A stretch of 64,000 nt of DNA from Paraburkholderia phosphatilytica (GTDB taxonomy: Bacteria > Pseudomonadota > Gammaproteobacteria > Burkholderiales > Burkholderiaceae): the NCBI RefSeq assembly GCF_003443895.1, contig NZ_QQOA01000039.1:1-64000 (forward strand), given 5' to 3'. The notes under the pieces are model-generated. The model was not told where the DNA came from and did no database searches. It saw only the letters and a program-made list of their open reading frames with translations. A program made the translations under genes and the position numbers. Below are positions 8,483-18,112 of this stretch, piece by piece (the stretch's first letter is position 1; each line of letters starts with the position of its first letter).

Positions 8483-9553
8483 TCAATGTTCGGCGCGTGC
8501 CGCGATGAGCTTGCATGCATGGGCCGGCAGTTCCGCGAACACCGGCATGCCGATCCGCAGGTCCGGGGTCTCGCGTGGTGTGGTGGCCGCCGTCAGCGTG
8601 AAGCCGTCGCAGTCGATCGTCGCTTCGATCGACGCGCCGACGTCGCGCACGAACGTCACCTTGCCCGGCAACGCGTTCTGACCGGCGTTCGCGGCAGCGG
8701 ACCGGATACACACGTCTTCCGGACGGATCAAAAGCCGGATGTCGCCCGGCGCATCGGGAATGCGCATCGCCGCGTGCGCCGCGATCGATTGCCCGCCGGG
8801 CAGCCCGATCCGGTCGCCGCTGAATGTGACCGGCAGGATGTTGCCGAGCCCGATGAAGTCCGCGACGAACTCGTTGACGGGATCGCGGTAGATGTCGAGC
8901 GGCTTGCCGACCTGCGCGACGCGGCCCTTTTCCATCACGACGATTTCGTCGGCCATCGTCATCGCCTCGCGCTGATCGTGCGTGACCATGATCGTCGTGA
9001 TGCCGAGGCGCTGTTGCAGCAGGCGGATTTCCACCTGCATCGCTTCGCGCAGCTTCGCGTCGAGCGCGGACAGCGGCTCGTCGAGCAGCAGCAGTTTCGG
9101 CGACGACGCGATCGCCCGCGCGATCGCCACGCGCTGCCGCTGCCCGCCGGACAGCTGCGTGACCTTGCGGTCCGCCATGTGCGGCAGCTGGATCATGTCG
9201 AGCAGTTCGGCGACGCGCGCGGCCCGCGCGTTGCGGTCGACGCCGCGCAGCCGCAGCGGATACGCGACGTTTTCCGCGACCGTCATGTGCGGAAACAGCG
9301 CGAGCGACTGGAACACCATGCCGAAGTCGCGGCGGTTCGCCGGCACCTGGGTCAGATCGCGGCCGGCGAACGTCACCGTGCCCGCCGTGGGCGTTTCGAG
9401 CCCGGCGATGATCCGCATCAGCGTCGTCTTGCCGCAACCGGACGGCCCGAGAAAGCAGACGAGTTTCCCGTCCGGCACGGTCAGGTCGACATGATCGACC
9501 GCGTACGCGGCATTGAAACGCTTGGTGATGGACTGCAGTGTCAGATGAGTCAT
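8483..9553 (-). CDS. spermidine/putrescine-type ABC transporter ATPase (PotA-like)
   Basis: This 356-residue ATPase has Walker A GPSGCGKT (36-43), signature LSGGQRQR (134-141), Walker B LLLLDEP (154-160) and, after residue 240, the TOBE regulatory domain typical of PotA/FbpC/CysA subfamilies. The ATG at 9553 was chosen because it begins the conserved family N-terminus and gives the usual length. It belongs to the second importer (binding protein 11348-12445, permeases 10431-11342 and 9589-10431). By context the cargo may be a polyamine or guanidino compound such as guanidinobutyrate or agmatine. Confidence 0.9.
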   Translation of the reverse strand: MTHLTLQSITKRFNAAYAVDHVDLTVPDGKLVCFLGPSGCGKTTLMRIIAGLETPTAGTVTFAGRDLTQVPANRRDFGMVFQSLALFPHMTVAENVAYPLRLRGVDRNARAARVAELLDMIQLPHMADRKVTQLSGGQRQRVAIARAIASSPKLLLLDEPLSALDAKLREAMQVEIRLLQQRLGITTIMVTHDQREAMTMADEIVVMEKGRVAQVGKPLDIYRDPVNEFVADFIGLGNILPVTFSGDRIGLPGGQSIAAHAAMRIPDAPGDIRLLIRPEDVCIRSAAANAGQNALPGKVTFVRDVGASIEATIDCDGFTLTAATTPRETPDLRIGMPVFAELPAHACKLIAARAEH

Positions 9554-9588
9554 GGGAGATCCTCGTGTCCGCCTGCGGGCGACAGCGG

Positions 9589-10431
9589 TTACAGTGCGAC
9601 GCCTTCGTCGCCGACGAGCTTTTCGAGCAGCCAGATCAGGCCGAAGTCGATCAGCACGATGAACACGGCGAACGAAAACACAGTCGGGTCCAGCGACGAC
9701 ACCGTGCGGCTGTAGAGCCAGACCGGCAGCGTCATCGTGTTGATGCTGTACAGGAAGAACGTCACCGTGAATTCGTTGAACGACACGATGAACGCGAACA
9801 GCATGCCGGCGAGAATGCCCGGCCGCATCAGCGGCAACACGACGTCGATCACCGCGCGGCGGGGGCTCGCGCCCATCACGCAGGCAGCTTCCTCGAACTC
9901 CGGACCGATCGACGCGACGGATGCCGCGCAGTTCTTCACCGTGAACGGCAACACCAGAATCACGTGCGCGACGATCAGGCGCAGCATGCCGAGTTCGACG
10001 GGCAGCACGTTGAACACCAGCAGCAATGCGAGACCGAGCATCACGAGCGGATAGACCAGCGGCAGCGCAACGAGCTGTTCGACGATGAACTTGCCGCGAA
10101 AGCGGTAGCGCGACAGCGCATACGCTGCGGGCGCCGACACGGCGGTAGCGATCACCATCGTCGCGAGCGCGACGACGAGGCTCGTCGTGAGCGCCCGGCC
10201 CATCGACAGCGCGTCGCCGGCATCGGGCGAGACGAACGTTTGCCACGCGGCGTGATACCAGTGCAGGCCGAAGCTGCGCGGCGGAAATTCGAGCGTGTCC
10301 GAATTGCCGAACGACATCGTGACGATCGTCAGGATCGGCAGCGCGGCGAGAAACAGCACGATCGTCGCGAGCAGACCTGTCGTGCGGCTCAGACGGCCCG
10401 GCATCGCCGAAGGAAGGCGCAGGGTACTCAT
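9589..10431 (-). CDS. ABC transporter permease (PotC-like)
   Basis: This 280-residue inner membrane permease of the PotC family has six predicted spans and the EAA loop near residues 175-195 (EEAACVMGASPRRAVIDVV). Its ATG overlaps the TGA of the preceding permease by one base (TGATG), a sign of coupled translation. It forms the transport channel with the upstream permease and is energised by the ATPase encoded 35 bp downstream. Confidence 0.9.
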   Translation of the reverse strand: MSTLRLPSAMPGRLSRTTGLLATIVLFLAALPILTIVTMSFGNSDTLEFPPRSFGLHWYHAAWQTFVSPDAGDALSMGRALTTSLVVALATMVIATAVSAPAAYALSRYRFRGKFIVEQLVALPLVYPLVMLGLALLLVFNVLPVELGMLRLIVAHVILVLPFTVKNCAASVASIGPEFEEAACVMGASPRRAVIDVVLPLMRPGILAGMLFAFIVSFNEFTVTFFLYSINTMTLPVWLYSRTVSSLDPTVFSFAVFIVLIDFGLIWLLEKLVGDEGVAL

Positions 10432-11342
10432 CAGCGGGACTCCCCGTGGTGTTTCGTACGCGACGCGAGTCGCTGCGACAGCGCCATCACCGAGAGCGTC
10501 GCGACCATCAGCACGACGCCGGATGCCGCCGCGGCCGGCCAGTTGAGAAGCGGAGCCACCTGGTCATGCACCAGCACCGCCAGCATCGGCACGCGTCGGC
10601 CACCCAGCAGCAGCGGCACCGCAAATGCGCTCGCGTTGTACGCGAAGACCAGCAGCGCACCCGATACAAGCCCCGGCATTGCGAGCGGCAACATCACGTG
10701 ACGCAGCACCTGCCAGCGCGTAGCGCCGAGCGTCGCCGCGGCTTCCTCGTAGGAGCGCGACACCGCGCGCATCGCGCTCGAGATCGGCAGCACGGCCAGT
10801 GGGAACGCCGTCTGGATCAGACCGAGCAGCACGCCGTTCTCGCGATAGAGCCACAGCAGCGGACGCTGCACGAGACCGCTGCCGAGCAGTGCATGATTGA
10901 GCAGCCCCGCCGGCCCTAGGATCACGAGCCAGCCGTAGCCCTGCAACAGCAGATTAACGAGCAGCGGCAACAGCACGCCGGCAAGCAGAAGACGGCGCGC
11001 GAGCCTCGATTCCGTGCGCGCCATCGCGAGCGCCACGGGGATCGCCAGCAGCACCGCGCAGACCATGCTCTGGAACGCGAGCCGAAGCGTCAGCCACAGC
11101 GAGCGCAGAAAGTACGTGTCGGCAAGGTCGGCGTAGTTCTGCAACGTGAACGCGCGCCACTCGTTGCCCGACACGCCGAAGCTCATCCGCAGCACCGCGA
11201 GCGACGCGATGACGAGCACCGCAAGAAACACGAGGATCGGCGCGAGCAGCAGCAGCGGCGACACGCGCGGCACCGCCGGCGCATCGTCGGGCGCTGCCGC
11301 TGATGCCGCTGTTTCCACGCGGCGGGAAGAAAGCGCGGACAT
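10431..11342 (-). CDS. ABC transporter permease (PotB-like)
   Basis: This is the PotB-type permease of the second importer, 303 residues from the ATG at 11342. That start leaves a 5-bp gap after the binding-protein stop, whereas the longer frame would overlap it. It has a Pro/Ala-rich cytoplasmic N-terminus of about 35 residues, then six spans, and the EAA loop SYEEAAATLGATRWQVLRHV. It is paired with the PotC-like permease, which starts within its stop codon. Confidence 0.9.
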   Translation of the reverse strand: MSALSSRRVETAASAAAPDDAPAVPRVSPLLLLAPILVFLAVLVIASLAVLRMSFGVSGNEWRAFTLQNYADLADTYFLRSLWLTLRLAFQSMVCAVLLAIPVALAMARTESRLARRLLLAGVLLPLLVNLLLQGYGWLVILGPAGLLNHALLGSGLVQRPLLWLYRENGVLLGLIQTAFPLAVLPISSAMRAVSRSYEEAAATLGATRWQVLRHVMLPLAMPGLVSGALLVFAYNASAFAVPLLLGGRRVPMLAVLVHDQVAPLLNWPAAAASGVVLMVATLSVMALSQRLASRTKHHGESR

Positions 11343-11347
11343 GACCG

Positions 11348-12445
11348 TCACGCCGAGAAGATCTCGGTATAGCGCTTGATCCACGCGGCCTGCACGACCG
11401 CGAGCGCCTTGTCGTCGTGCAGCACGGCCTTCTCGGCGATCTGCTGCGGCGAAGGCACGAGCGCGCGGCTCTCGGCGGGGATCAGCGCTTTCGAGTTCAC
11501 CGGGCCGTTCAATACGTCGGCGGCCATGCGGCCTTGCACGCCAGCGTCGAGCGTGTGGTTGATGAACGCGTGGATCAGGTCGATGTCGCCGGGATGCGCT
11601 TTCGGGATCACCGAGAACATCAGCTGCGTCGCGAAGCCTTCCTTCATCCCGTACGTGACGCCCATCTTGTACTCGGGCTTCTTGATCTGATCCGGGAAGA
11701 AGGCCGGCGAATAGATGCCGCCGATATCGAGCGAACCCGTGCGGAACAGGTCGGCCACCTGGTTCGGGTTTTCGCCGAGCGTCATCACGCGGTCCTTGAG
11801 CTCAGTCAGCTTCTTGAACCCCGGCTCGATGTTCTGCTGCGAGCCGCCCGCCAGCTTCGCGGCGATGATCGCGAGATCGACGGCTTCCGCCCATTCGGGC
11901 GGCGGCAGAAACAGACGCCCCGAATATTTCGGATTCCAAAGCGCTTCGTATGAAGCCGGCGCTGTCTTCACGGTCGACGTGTTGTAGATGAGACCGTCGG
12001 ACCACAGCAGATAGCCGATGCCGAAACCGTTCGCGCCGGTGCGGTACTGCGGCGACACGTCCTTGAGGTTCGGCAGCTTGTCGAGATCGGGCTTCGCGAG
12101 CAGGCCCGCGTCGCCGAGACCCGAGGCGCCCACGCCGGCGAGCGTGATCACGTCGTAGGTCGGACGGTCGCCGGCGGCTTTCACCTTCGCGACCATGCCG
12201 GAGGTGCCGTCCGCGCGGTCGGCGATGACCTGCGCGCCGGTCTGCTGGCTGAACGTGTTCGCGATGTTGCGCAGTGCCGCCGCGCCGGTATCGTCAGACC
12301 ACGTCAGGAGCCGCAGCGTCTTGCCCGCGAAGCTGCGTTGCTGGGCCTTAGCGGTACTGATGAATGGCATCGGCAGCGCCGTGGCGGCCAGCGCGGTGCC
12401 GATCGATTTGATGGCTTGCCTTCTGCCTGGCTTGAAGTCCTGCAT
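11348..12445 (-). CDS. extracellular solute-binding protein (PotD/FutA type), likely Tat-exported
   Basis: This 365-residue family 1 solute-binding protein starts at 12445, where AGGAGA precedes the ATG. The N-terminus has GRRQAIKSIG followed by a hydrophobic stretch and Ala-Lys-Ala-Gln, which fits a twin-arginine signal, as seen in many PotD-like proteins of this group. The mature domain (LRLLTWSDD opening) binds a small cation in the family. It is the first gene of the second importer and lies 162 bp downstream of the aldehyde dehydrogenase gene. The ligand is inferred to be a polyamine or guanidino compound. Confidence 0.88.
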   Translation of the reverse strand: MQDFKPGRRQAIKSIGTALAATALPMPFISTAKAQQRSFAGKTLRLLTWSDDTGAAALRNIANTFSQQTGAQVIADRADGTSGMVAKVKAAGDRPTYDVITLAGVGASGLGDAGLLAKPDLDKLPNLKDVSPQYRTGANGFGIGYLLWSDGLIYNTSTVKTAPASYEALWNPKYSGRLFLPPPEWAEAVDLAIIAAKLAGGSQQNIEPGFKKLTELKDRVMTLGENPNQVADLFRTGSLDIGGIYSPAFFPDQIKKPEYKMGVTYGMKEGFATQLMFSVIPKAHPGDIDLIHAFINHTLDAGVQGRMAADVLNGPVNSKALIPAESRALVPSPQQIAEKAVLHDDKALAVVQAAWIKRYTEIFSA

Positions 12446-12607
12446 GGTCGTCTCCTGTGTGCGCCCTGTCGCGGTGGATCGATCCGGCCTGCCCATCGGC
12501 AGCCTCGACCGTGAATACACTCTATGTGGGCGAATTTCCGTCAACAAACGAAATCTGTGCATGCGAACCATCACTGGAACTCATGACGCCGGGTTGCCGA
12601 TGCGTCG

Positions 12608-14086
12608 TCAGACGGCTTCCACCGCGGACAGCACCTGCTTGATTTCCTGGAACGCGGCGAGCCCGAACGGGCCCAGCTCGCGGCCGATACTGCTGCGCTT
12701 GTAGCCGCCCCACGAGGTCTGAGGAAAGATCGCCTGCGGCGCGTTGACCCAGACCACGCCCGCTTCGAGCGCATCGGCGACCCGCTTCGCGCGGGTGGAA
12801 TCTCGGGTGACGACCGTTGCGACGAGCCCAAAGTCGGTATCGTTCGCGATGCCGATGGCTTCGTCTTCGGTATCGAACGCGCGCACGCAGAGCACCGGTC
12901 CGAAGATTTCCTCGCGCCACACCACGCTGTCCGCCGCGACCTCGACGAAGATCGTCGGCCTGACGAAATAGCCTGGACCTGGCGGCACCGAGCCTTCGAT
13001 CACCTCGCGCGCGCCATCCGCTTTCCCCTGCGCGATGTAGCGCTGCACGCGCTCGTACTGCGCGCGGTTCGTGAGCGGCCCCATCTGCACGCCAGGCTGG
13101 AACGGATCGCCGACGACGAGCTGCTTCGCCCGTTCGGCAAGCCGCGCGACGAGTGCGTCCGCGACTGGACGCTCCACCACGACGCGCGACGTCGCCGAAC
13201 ACATCTGTCCGGCGTTGAAGAATCCGCCGCCCGCCACAAGCTCGACGGCAAGATCGAGATCCGCGTCGGCGAACACGACGATGGACGATTTGCCGCCCAG
13301 TTCCAGGCTCACGCCCTTGATGGTTTCGGCGGCCGTCTTCATGACCTGCTCGCCGACTCCGGTGCTGCCGGTGAACGACACTTTGGCAACCCGCGGATGC
13401 GCGGCAAGCGGCGCGCCGACGTCGACGCCCGTCCCGGTGACGACGTTGAACACTCCGGATGGCAGGCCCGCTTCGGCCACGATCGCGGCGAGCTCCAGCT
13501 CAGGCAGCGGCGTGACTTCGGACGGCTTCAGCACGACCGTGCAGCCCGCCGCGAGCGCCGGCGCGAGTTTCCACGCGGTCGTGACCATCGGGAAGTTCCA
13601 AGGCACGATCAGCGCCACCACGCCCGCCGGCTCGCGGCGGATCACGGCCCGGTAGTCGCTGCTGGGCAGCGCGACCGCGGATTCCGCGGTGTCGTCGAGC
13701 TGCGCGGCGAGATCCGCGTAATAGTCGAACGTGGCGACCACGTCGCTCACGTCGATCTGCGCTTCGGCAAGCGGCTTGCCGTTGTTGCGCGACTGCAGCG
13801 CGGCCAGCACGTCGCGGCGTGCTTCCACGCCGCGCGCAATTGCATGCAGCAGCGCAGCGCGCCGAGCGCCGGTGGTGGCTTTCCACGCGGGAAATGCGTT
13901 GGCGGCCGCGCGCACCGCGATATCGACATCCGCCGCACTGCCCGCTTCCACCTCCGCGATCACGGCTTCCGTCGACGGATTGACGACCTGTAGGCGTCGT
14001 CCGCCTGCGCTGTTGCACCAGGTGCCGTCGATATAAAGCTGGGTGCGTGGCGCACTATCGATGTGAGGAAACGGCAACGTCGTCAT
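12608..14086 (-). CDS. kauB: aldehyde dehydrogenase, probable 4-guanidinobutyraldehyde dehydrogenase
   Basis: This is a 492-residue NAD(P)-dependent aldehyde dehydrogenase of the betaine/4-aminobutyraldehyde dehydrogenase group. It has the PWNFP motif (163-167), nucleotide motif GSTGVG (240-245), general base Glu262 in LELGGKS and catalytic Cys296 in NAGQMCSATS. The start at 14086 overlaps the stop of the upstream decarboxylase gene by 4 bp (ATGA). Coupling to an AruI-like decarboxylase and a guanidinobutyrase points to oxidation of 4-guanidinobutyraldehyde to 4-guanidinobutyrate, the KauB role in Pseudomonas. The family is broad, so other amino-aldehydes remain possible. Confidence 0.82.
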   Translation of the reverse strand: MTTLPFPHIDSAPRTQLYIDGTWCNSAGGRRLQVVNPSTEAVIAEVEAGSAADVDIAVRAAANAFPAWKATTGARRAALLHAIARGVEARRDVLAALQSRNNGKPLAEAQIDVSDVVATFDYYADLAAQLDDTAESAVALPSSDYRAVIRREPAGVVALIVPWNFPMVTTAWKLAPALAAGCTVVLKPSEVTPLPELELAAIVAEAGLPSGVFNVVTGTGVDVGAPLAAHPRVAKVSFTGSTGVGEQVMKTAAETIKGVSLELGGKSSIVVFADADLDLAVELVAGGGFFNAGQMCSATSRVVVERPVADALVARLAERAKQLVVGDPFQPGVQMGPLTNRAQYERVQRYIAQGKADGAREVIEGSVPPGPGYFVRPTIFVEVAADSVVWREEIFGPVLCVRAFDTEDEAIGIANDTDFGLVATVVTRDSTRAKRVADALEAGVVWVNAPQAIFPQTSWGGYKRSSIGRELGPFGLAAFQEIKQVLSAVEAV

Positions 14087-15783
14087 GCCGGCACCTGCGC
14101 AAACCAGTCCGCTTCGAACACTTCGATTACGGTCGGAACATCGCGCGACGTGGCCTGTTTCAGTTCGGCCGCAAGCGTCTCCCGCGTGCTGGCGCGCCGC
14201 GCTTCGCAGCCGAAACCGGTCGCGAGCTGCAGAAAGTCCGGCGTGTAGATGTCGACGCCCACCGGCGCGATATCGCGCGCGGCCATGTACTTGCGGATTT
14301 CGCCATAGCCGAGGTTGTTCCACAGCAGCACGATCACGGGCACCCTGGCTTCCACGGCGCTCGCGAGTTCGGGCAGCGTGAACTGGATGCCGCCATCGCC
14401 GATCAGGCAGACCACCGGCCGCTCGCGCGCCGCGAGCTTCGCGCCGATCGCCGCGGGCAGGCCATAGCCGAGCGTGCCGTACCCTGTCGATGAATTGAAC
14501 CAGGCACGCGGCCCGGGCGGGTCGTACACGAAGTTGCCCGCATACACCGGGCTCGTCGAATCGCCGGCAATGATGACGCCGGGCAGCGCATCGGCGATCG
14601 TGTCGAGCAGCTGCTTCTGCGAACGCGTCGGCGCATCGTATGACGCCGCCAGCGCGCGCCGTACCTGCGCGACACGCGCCGCGCCCCAATCGGGCTGTGG
14701 TGCCGGCACCGGCCGGTCATGCAGCAGCGTCGAGAGACTTCGCATCGCCTGCTGCGCATCGCCGGCGATGCCCAGGTCCGCGCGAAAATTGCGCATCAGC
14801 TGTTGCGCGTCGATGTCGAGGCGGATCAACTGGCCTTTGATCGCAAAGCCCCGATCGAAGACGACGTCGTAATCCGTCTCGCCCAGCTCCGTCCCCACCG
14901 CGAGCACCACGTCGGCGTCGCACACCATCGAGCGGGTCGCCGGCAACGACTGCGTCGAACCGACCAGCAGCGGATGACCGCAGGGCAACAAGCCCTTCGC
15001 GTTGATCGTCAACGCGACGGGCGCCTGCAGCCGCTCGGCGAGCTCGCGCAGTTCGGCCGCCGCGTGCACCGCTCCGCCGCCCGCGAGAATCAGCGGCCGG
15101 CGCGCGTCCGCGAGCAGATCCGCGGCCACCGCAAGCGCGTTCGCGCTCGGCGCGGGTTTGGCCGGCAACAGCGCAGGCGCCATGTTCATGCCGTCGGCCG
15201 GCGCGACGATCACGTCGAGTGGAATCTCAATGTGCACCGGTCGCGGGCGCGCGCTTTCGAAGATGGAAAACGCGCGCGCCAGCACCTGGGGCAATTCGGC
15301 CGCGTCGAGCAGCGTGTGCGAGAACGCGGTGAGCCCCGCGAACACGTCACGTTGCGAAGGCAGCTCGTGCAGCCGGCCGTCGCCGTTGCCCAGTTCGCGG
15401 CGCGCATTGACGCTCGAGATCACGAGCATCGGCATCGAGTCCGCGTAGGCCTGCGCCATCGCCGTCGCGATGTTGGTCATGCCGGGGCCGGTGATGATGA
15501 AACAGACGCCGGGCTTGCCGGTCACCCGTGCGTAGCCGTCTGCCATGAAGCCCGCGCCTTGTTCGTGGCGCGGCGTCACGTGCTGGATCGACGAGGCTGC
15601 GAGGCCCCGATACAACTCGACCGTATGAACGCCCGGAATGCCGAACACGTACTCGACGCCGTAACCCTCGAGCAGGGTCACCAGCGCCTCGCCACAGGTT
15701 GGAATCCGTATCGCAGGCCGCACGGCAGCCGTGGCTTTGGCTGTGGCTTCGTCGAAGCGGACGGAGGTTTCGGGATGGTTCAT
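14083..15783 (-). CDS. aruI: thiamine-diphosphate decarboxylase, probable 2-ketoarginine decarboxylase
   Basis: This is a 566-residue ThDP-dependent enzyme of the acetolactate synthase-like family. The catalytic Glu lies in the N-terminal PRHEQGAGFMADGYAR segment, and the ThDP/Mg motif runs GDG (462-464) to NN (489-490). Overall sequence and length resemble AruI, which decarboxylates 5-guanidino-2-oxopentanoate (2-ketoarginine) to 4-guanidinobutyraldehyde. The aldehyde dehydrogenase downstream is translationally coupled and a guanidinobutyrase lies upstream, which supports that role. The partner transaminase AruH is not in the window. Confidence 0.82.
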   Translation of the reverse strand: MNHPETSVRFDEATAKATAAVRPAIRIPTCGEALVTLLEGYGVEYVFGIPGVHTVELYRGLAASSIQHVTPRHEQGAGFMADGYARVTGKPGVCFIITGPGMTNIATAMAQAYADSMPMLVISSVNARRELGNGDGRLHELPSQRDVFAGLTAFSHTLLDAAELPQVLARAFSIFESARPRPVHIEIPLDVIVAPADGMNMAPALLPAKPAPSANALAVAADLLADARRPLILAGGGAVHAAAELRELAERLQAPVALTINAKGLLPCGHPLLVGSTQSLPATRSMVCDADVVLAVGTELGETDYDVVFDRGFAIKGQLIRLDIDAQQLMRNFRADLGIAGDAQQAMRSLSTLLHDRPVPAPQPDWGAARVAQVRRALAASYDAPTRSQKQLLDTIADALPGVIIAGDSTSPVYAGNFVYDPPGPRAWFNSSTGYGTLGYGLPAAIGAKLAARERPVVCLIGDGGIQFTLPELASAVEARVPVIVLLWNNLGYGEIRKYMAARDIAPVGVDIYTPDFLQLATGFGCEARRASTRETLAAELKQATSRDVPTVIEVFEADWFAQVPA

Positions 15784-15938
15784 CGATCGTCACGTTCCTG
15801 GTTGGTTCGAATCCCGCGCGACGTCGCGTGGAGCATGGTCGCGATCGTCCGCAGCGGAGTTTTGATTCGCATTCCTGTTTAATATGAAGAAACGGGGTTC
15901 CTTCATTGCGCGCCGATACCGGAAGCGCGCCTCGCCGG

Positions 15939-16910
15939 TCAGGCGCGGCGCTTCACGCCCGGCATCACGCACAGCGCTTCGTACGCGAGATTCGCCGCGA
16001 GCAGCGCGGTGGTGCCGAACGGATCGTACGGCGGCGCGACCTCCACGACGTCCCCACCCACCAGATCGAGCCCCCACGCGCCGCGCACGATCTCGAGCGC
16101 CTGCGGCACCGTCAGGCCGGCAATCTCGGGCGTGCCGGTGCCTGGCGCGTAAGCCGGGTCGATTCCGTCGATGTCGAAGGTCAGATACACCGGGCCGCCG
16201 GCCACGCGCTCGCGCACCTCATCCATCAGCGGCGCGAGCGAGCGGTTCCAGCACTCCTCCGCCTGCACCACGCGAAAGCCGTTGTCGCGGCACCAGTCGA
16301 AATCTTCCGCGGCGTAGCCGGTGCCGCGCAGACCGATCTGCACGACGCGGTTGCAATCCAGCAGCCCTTCTTCCACTGCGCGGCGGAACGGCGTGCCGTG
16401 TGCGATCTTTTCGCCCATCATCGTGTCGTTCACATCGGCGTGCGCGTCGACGTGAATCAGGCCCACCTTGCCGTGCCTGCGATGAATCGCGCGCAGGACC
16501 GGCAACGTGATCGTGTGATCGCCGCCGAGCGTGATCGGCTTCACACCATGCTTCAGCATTGCGTCGTAGGCGGTTTCGATGCGGGCGATCGAATCGTGCA
16601 GGTTGTACGGATTGATCGCGACGTCGCCGATATCCGCGACACGCAGCGAATCGAACGGCGCGGCGCGCGTCGCCATGTTGTACGGACGCAGCAGCACAGA
16701 CTCCGTGCGAATCTGCCGCGGACCGAAGCGCGCGCCGGTACGGTTCGACGTGCCGAGATCGAACGGCACGCCGACGAAACACGCGTCGAGTCCTTCCGCG
16801 GAATCGACGTTCGGCAGCCGCATCATCGTCGCGATGCCGCCGCAACGAGGCATCTCATTGCCACCCAAAGGCTGGAAATATTCGGTCGCCACGACGTCCT
16901 CCATGTGCAT
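15939..16910 (-). CDS. gbuA: guanidinobutyrase of the arginase/agmatinase family
   Basis: This ureohydrolase of 323 residues has all manganese-binding motifs: GGDHT (129-133), DAHAD (155-159) and DIDGIDP further on. The N-terminal QPLGGNEMPRCGGIATMM stretch is characteristic of GbuA rather than agmatinase. It converts 4-guanidinobutyrate to GABA and urea, the last step of the arginine transaminase route. The start is uncertain: ATGs at 16937, 16910 and 16904 are all possible and none has a strong ribosome site; 16910 is a compromise that matches family length. A 155-bp gap separates it from aruI. Confidence 0.85.
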   Translation of the reverse strand: MHMEDVVATEYFQPLGGNEMPRCGGIATMMRLPNVDSAEGLDACFVGVPFDLGTSNRTGARFGPRQIRTESVLLRPYNMATRAAPFDSLRVADIGDVAINPYNLHDSIARIETAYDAMLKHGVKPITLGGDHTITLPVLRAIHRRHGKVGLIHVDAHADVNDTMMGEKIAHGTPFRRAVEEGLLDCNRVVQIGLRGTGYAAEDFDWCRDNGFRVVQAEECWNRSLAPLMDEVRERVAGGPVYLTFDIDGIDPAYAPGTGTPEIAGLTVPQALEIVRGAWGLDLVGGDVVEVAPPYDPFGTTALLAANLAYEALCVMPGVKRRA

Positions 16911-17102
16911 AGGTCTACGATGTCGTTCGGCGGGCATCCCTGCGATTCTTCAGTCCAGTGCCCGCTTACAAGCGCATTCAGTGTTTTTATTCTCGATGCA
17001 AGCGCGCGTAGCGAACAATCGACAAGTTTTCATGAGCCGCATGACGTTCGGTCATGACCGTGACAACCAGCCTGTTCTATAGCGGGAGCCTGATGCGCAA
17101 AC

Positions 17103-17145
17103 CGCAACTTCGCTTTCGCATACATGACTTCGATTTCGCGCATGC
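17103..17145 (+). repeat. 43-bp direct repeat, copy 1
   Basis: This 43-bp stretch recurs at 18112-18154 with a single mismatch (17114 versus 18123). It overlaps the first codons of the aldo/keto reductase gene, including the ATG at 17124. Weak similarity continues for about 20 bp beyond it. The two copies bracket the aldo/keto reductase gene and a LysR gene remnant. Confidence 0.9.
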
Positions 17146-18026
17146 TGGATGCGCACAAGACGGAGGTGCAATTGAAGCCATCTTTCTATAGCGACGCGGC
17201 GCACGCTGGAACGATTGCTCTCGGCGACCTGACGGTCAACCGGTTGGGTTTCGGCGCAATGCGTTTGTGTGGCGACTCGGCGTGGGGGAGACGAAGGGAT
17301 CGGGATCATCCCAGCCGGGTTCTGCGACGCGCAGTCGAGCTTGGTGTGAATTTCATCGACACCGCGGATAGTTACGGACCTGAAACGAATGAGCTGATGA
17401 TCTCGGAGGCGCTCTACCCCTATCCTTCCGGACTGGTCATTGCGACGAAAGGCGGTCTGCTAAGACCAGACCGCCGATCCTGGGTGCGGGACGGCCGCCC
17501 CGATCATTTGCGGCACGCAGTCGAAGGCAGTCTGCAACGCTTGCGCCTCGAGCGCATCGACCTGTATCAGTTCCACGCGCCGGACCCCAACGTGCCGTTT
17601 GCCGAATCGGTCGGAGCGCTGGCCGATTTGCAGCGTGCAGGCAAAATTCGCCATCTCGGCATCTCAAACGTCACCGTCGCGCAACTCGAACTGGCACGCA
17701 GCATCGCGCCCATCGTGTCGGTTCAGAACGAGTACAACCTGCGAGACCAGACCAGCGAAGACGTGCTCGCCGCGTGCGAGCCTCTCGGGATTGCCTTTCT
17801 GCCCTGGTATCCGCTGGGCGGCACACGCGGTCTGCGAGCACTCAAGGTGAAGCAGGTCGCCATGCGTCACGGTTGTACGCATGCCGCCCTGTCTATTGCG
17901 TGGCTGCTCGCGAAATCGCCTGTCGTGCTGCCCATCCCCGGAACCCGATCTATCGATCACCTCGAAGAAAACCTGCGCGCGACCTCTCTCAGCCTGACGC
18001 CGGAAGACCTCGATGATTTGGGATGA
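17124..18026 (+). CDS. aldo/keto reductase
   Basis: This is a 300-residue NADPH-dependent oxidoreductase of the aldo/keto reductase superfamily. The catalytic tetrad is complete: Asp79 (FIDTADSYG), Tyr84, Lys109 (IATKGG) and His151 (YQFHAPD). The first codons lie inside the 43-bp direct repeat, so the true start may be the ATG at 17142 or a later one; the conserved core begins near residue 32. It is divergent from the guanidinobutyrase gene. The substrate is unknown. The flanking repeats suggest it arrived or was rearranged as a unit. Confidence 0.88.
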   Translation: MTSISRMLDAHKTEVQLKPSFYSDAAHAGTIALGDLTVNRLGFGAMRLCGDSAWGRRRDRDHPSRVLRRAVELGVNFIDTADSYGPETNELMISEALYPYPSGLVIATKGGLLRPDRRSWVRDGRPDHLRHAVEGSLQRLRLERIDLYQFHAPDPNVPFAESVGALADLQRAGKIRHLGISNVTVAQLELARSIAPIVSVQNEYNLRDQTSEDVLAACEPLGIAFLPWYPLGGTRGLRALKVKQVAMRHGCTHAALSIAWLLAKSPVVLPIPGTRSIDHLEENLRATSLSLTPEDLDDLG

Positions 18027-18055
18027 TCGAACTCCCCTGGCCGATGCGTTGATTG

Positions 18056-18112
18056 CATCCGGTTCGCGGCGATCCACTCGCTCAGCACCTTCATCCTGGC
18101 CTGGCCGGCAAC
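18056..18112 (-). pseudogene. remnant of the 3' end of a LysR regulator gene
   Basis: Read on the minus strand, this stretch encodes a copy of the last 19 residues of the LysR protein at 4440-5312 (ending MKVLSEWIAANRM) with only three substitutions, all near its start, and then runs on without the original stop codon (next codons CAA TCA ACG). Homology stops at the Cys codon next to the second 43-bp repeat. No helix-turn-helix or effector domain is present, so it is a non-functional fragment. Confidence 0.8.
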
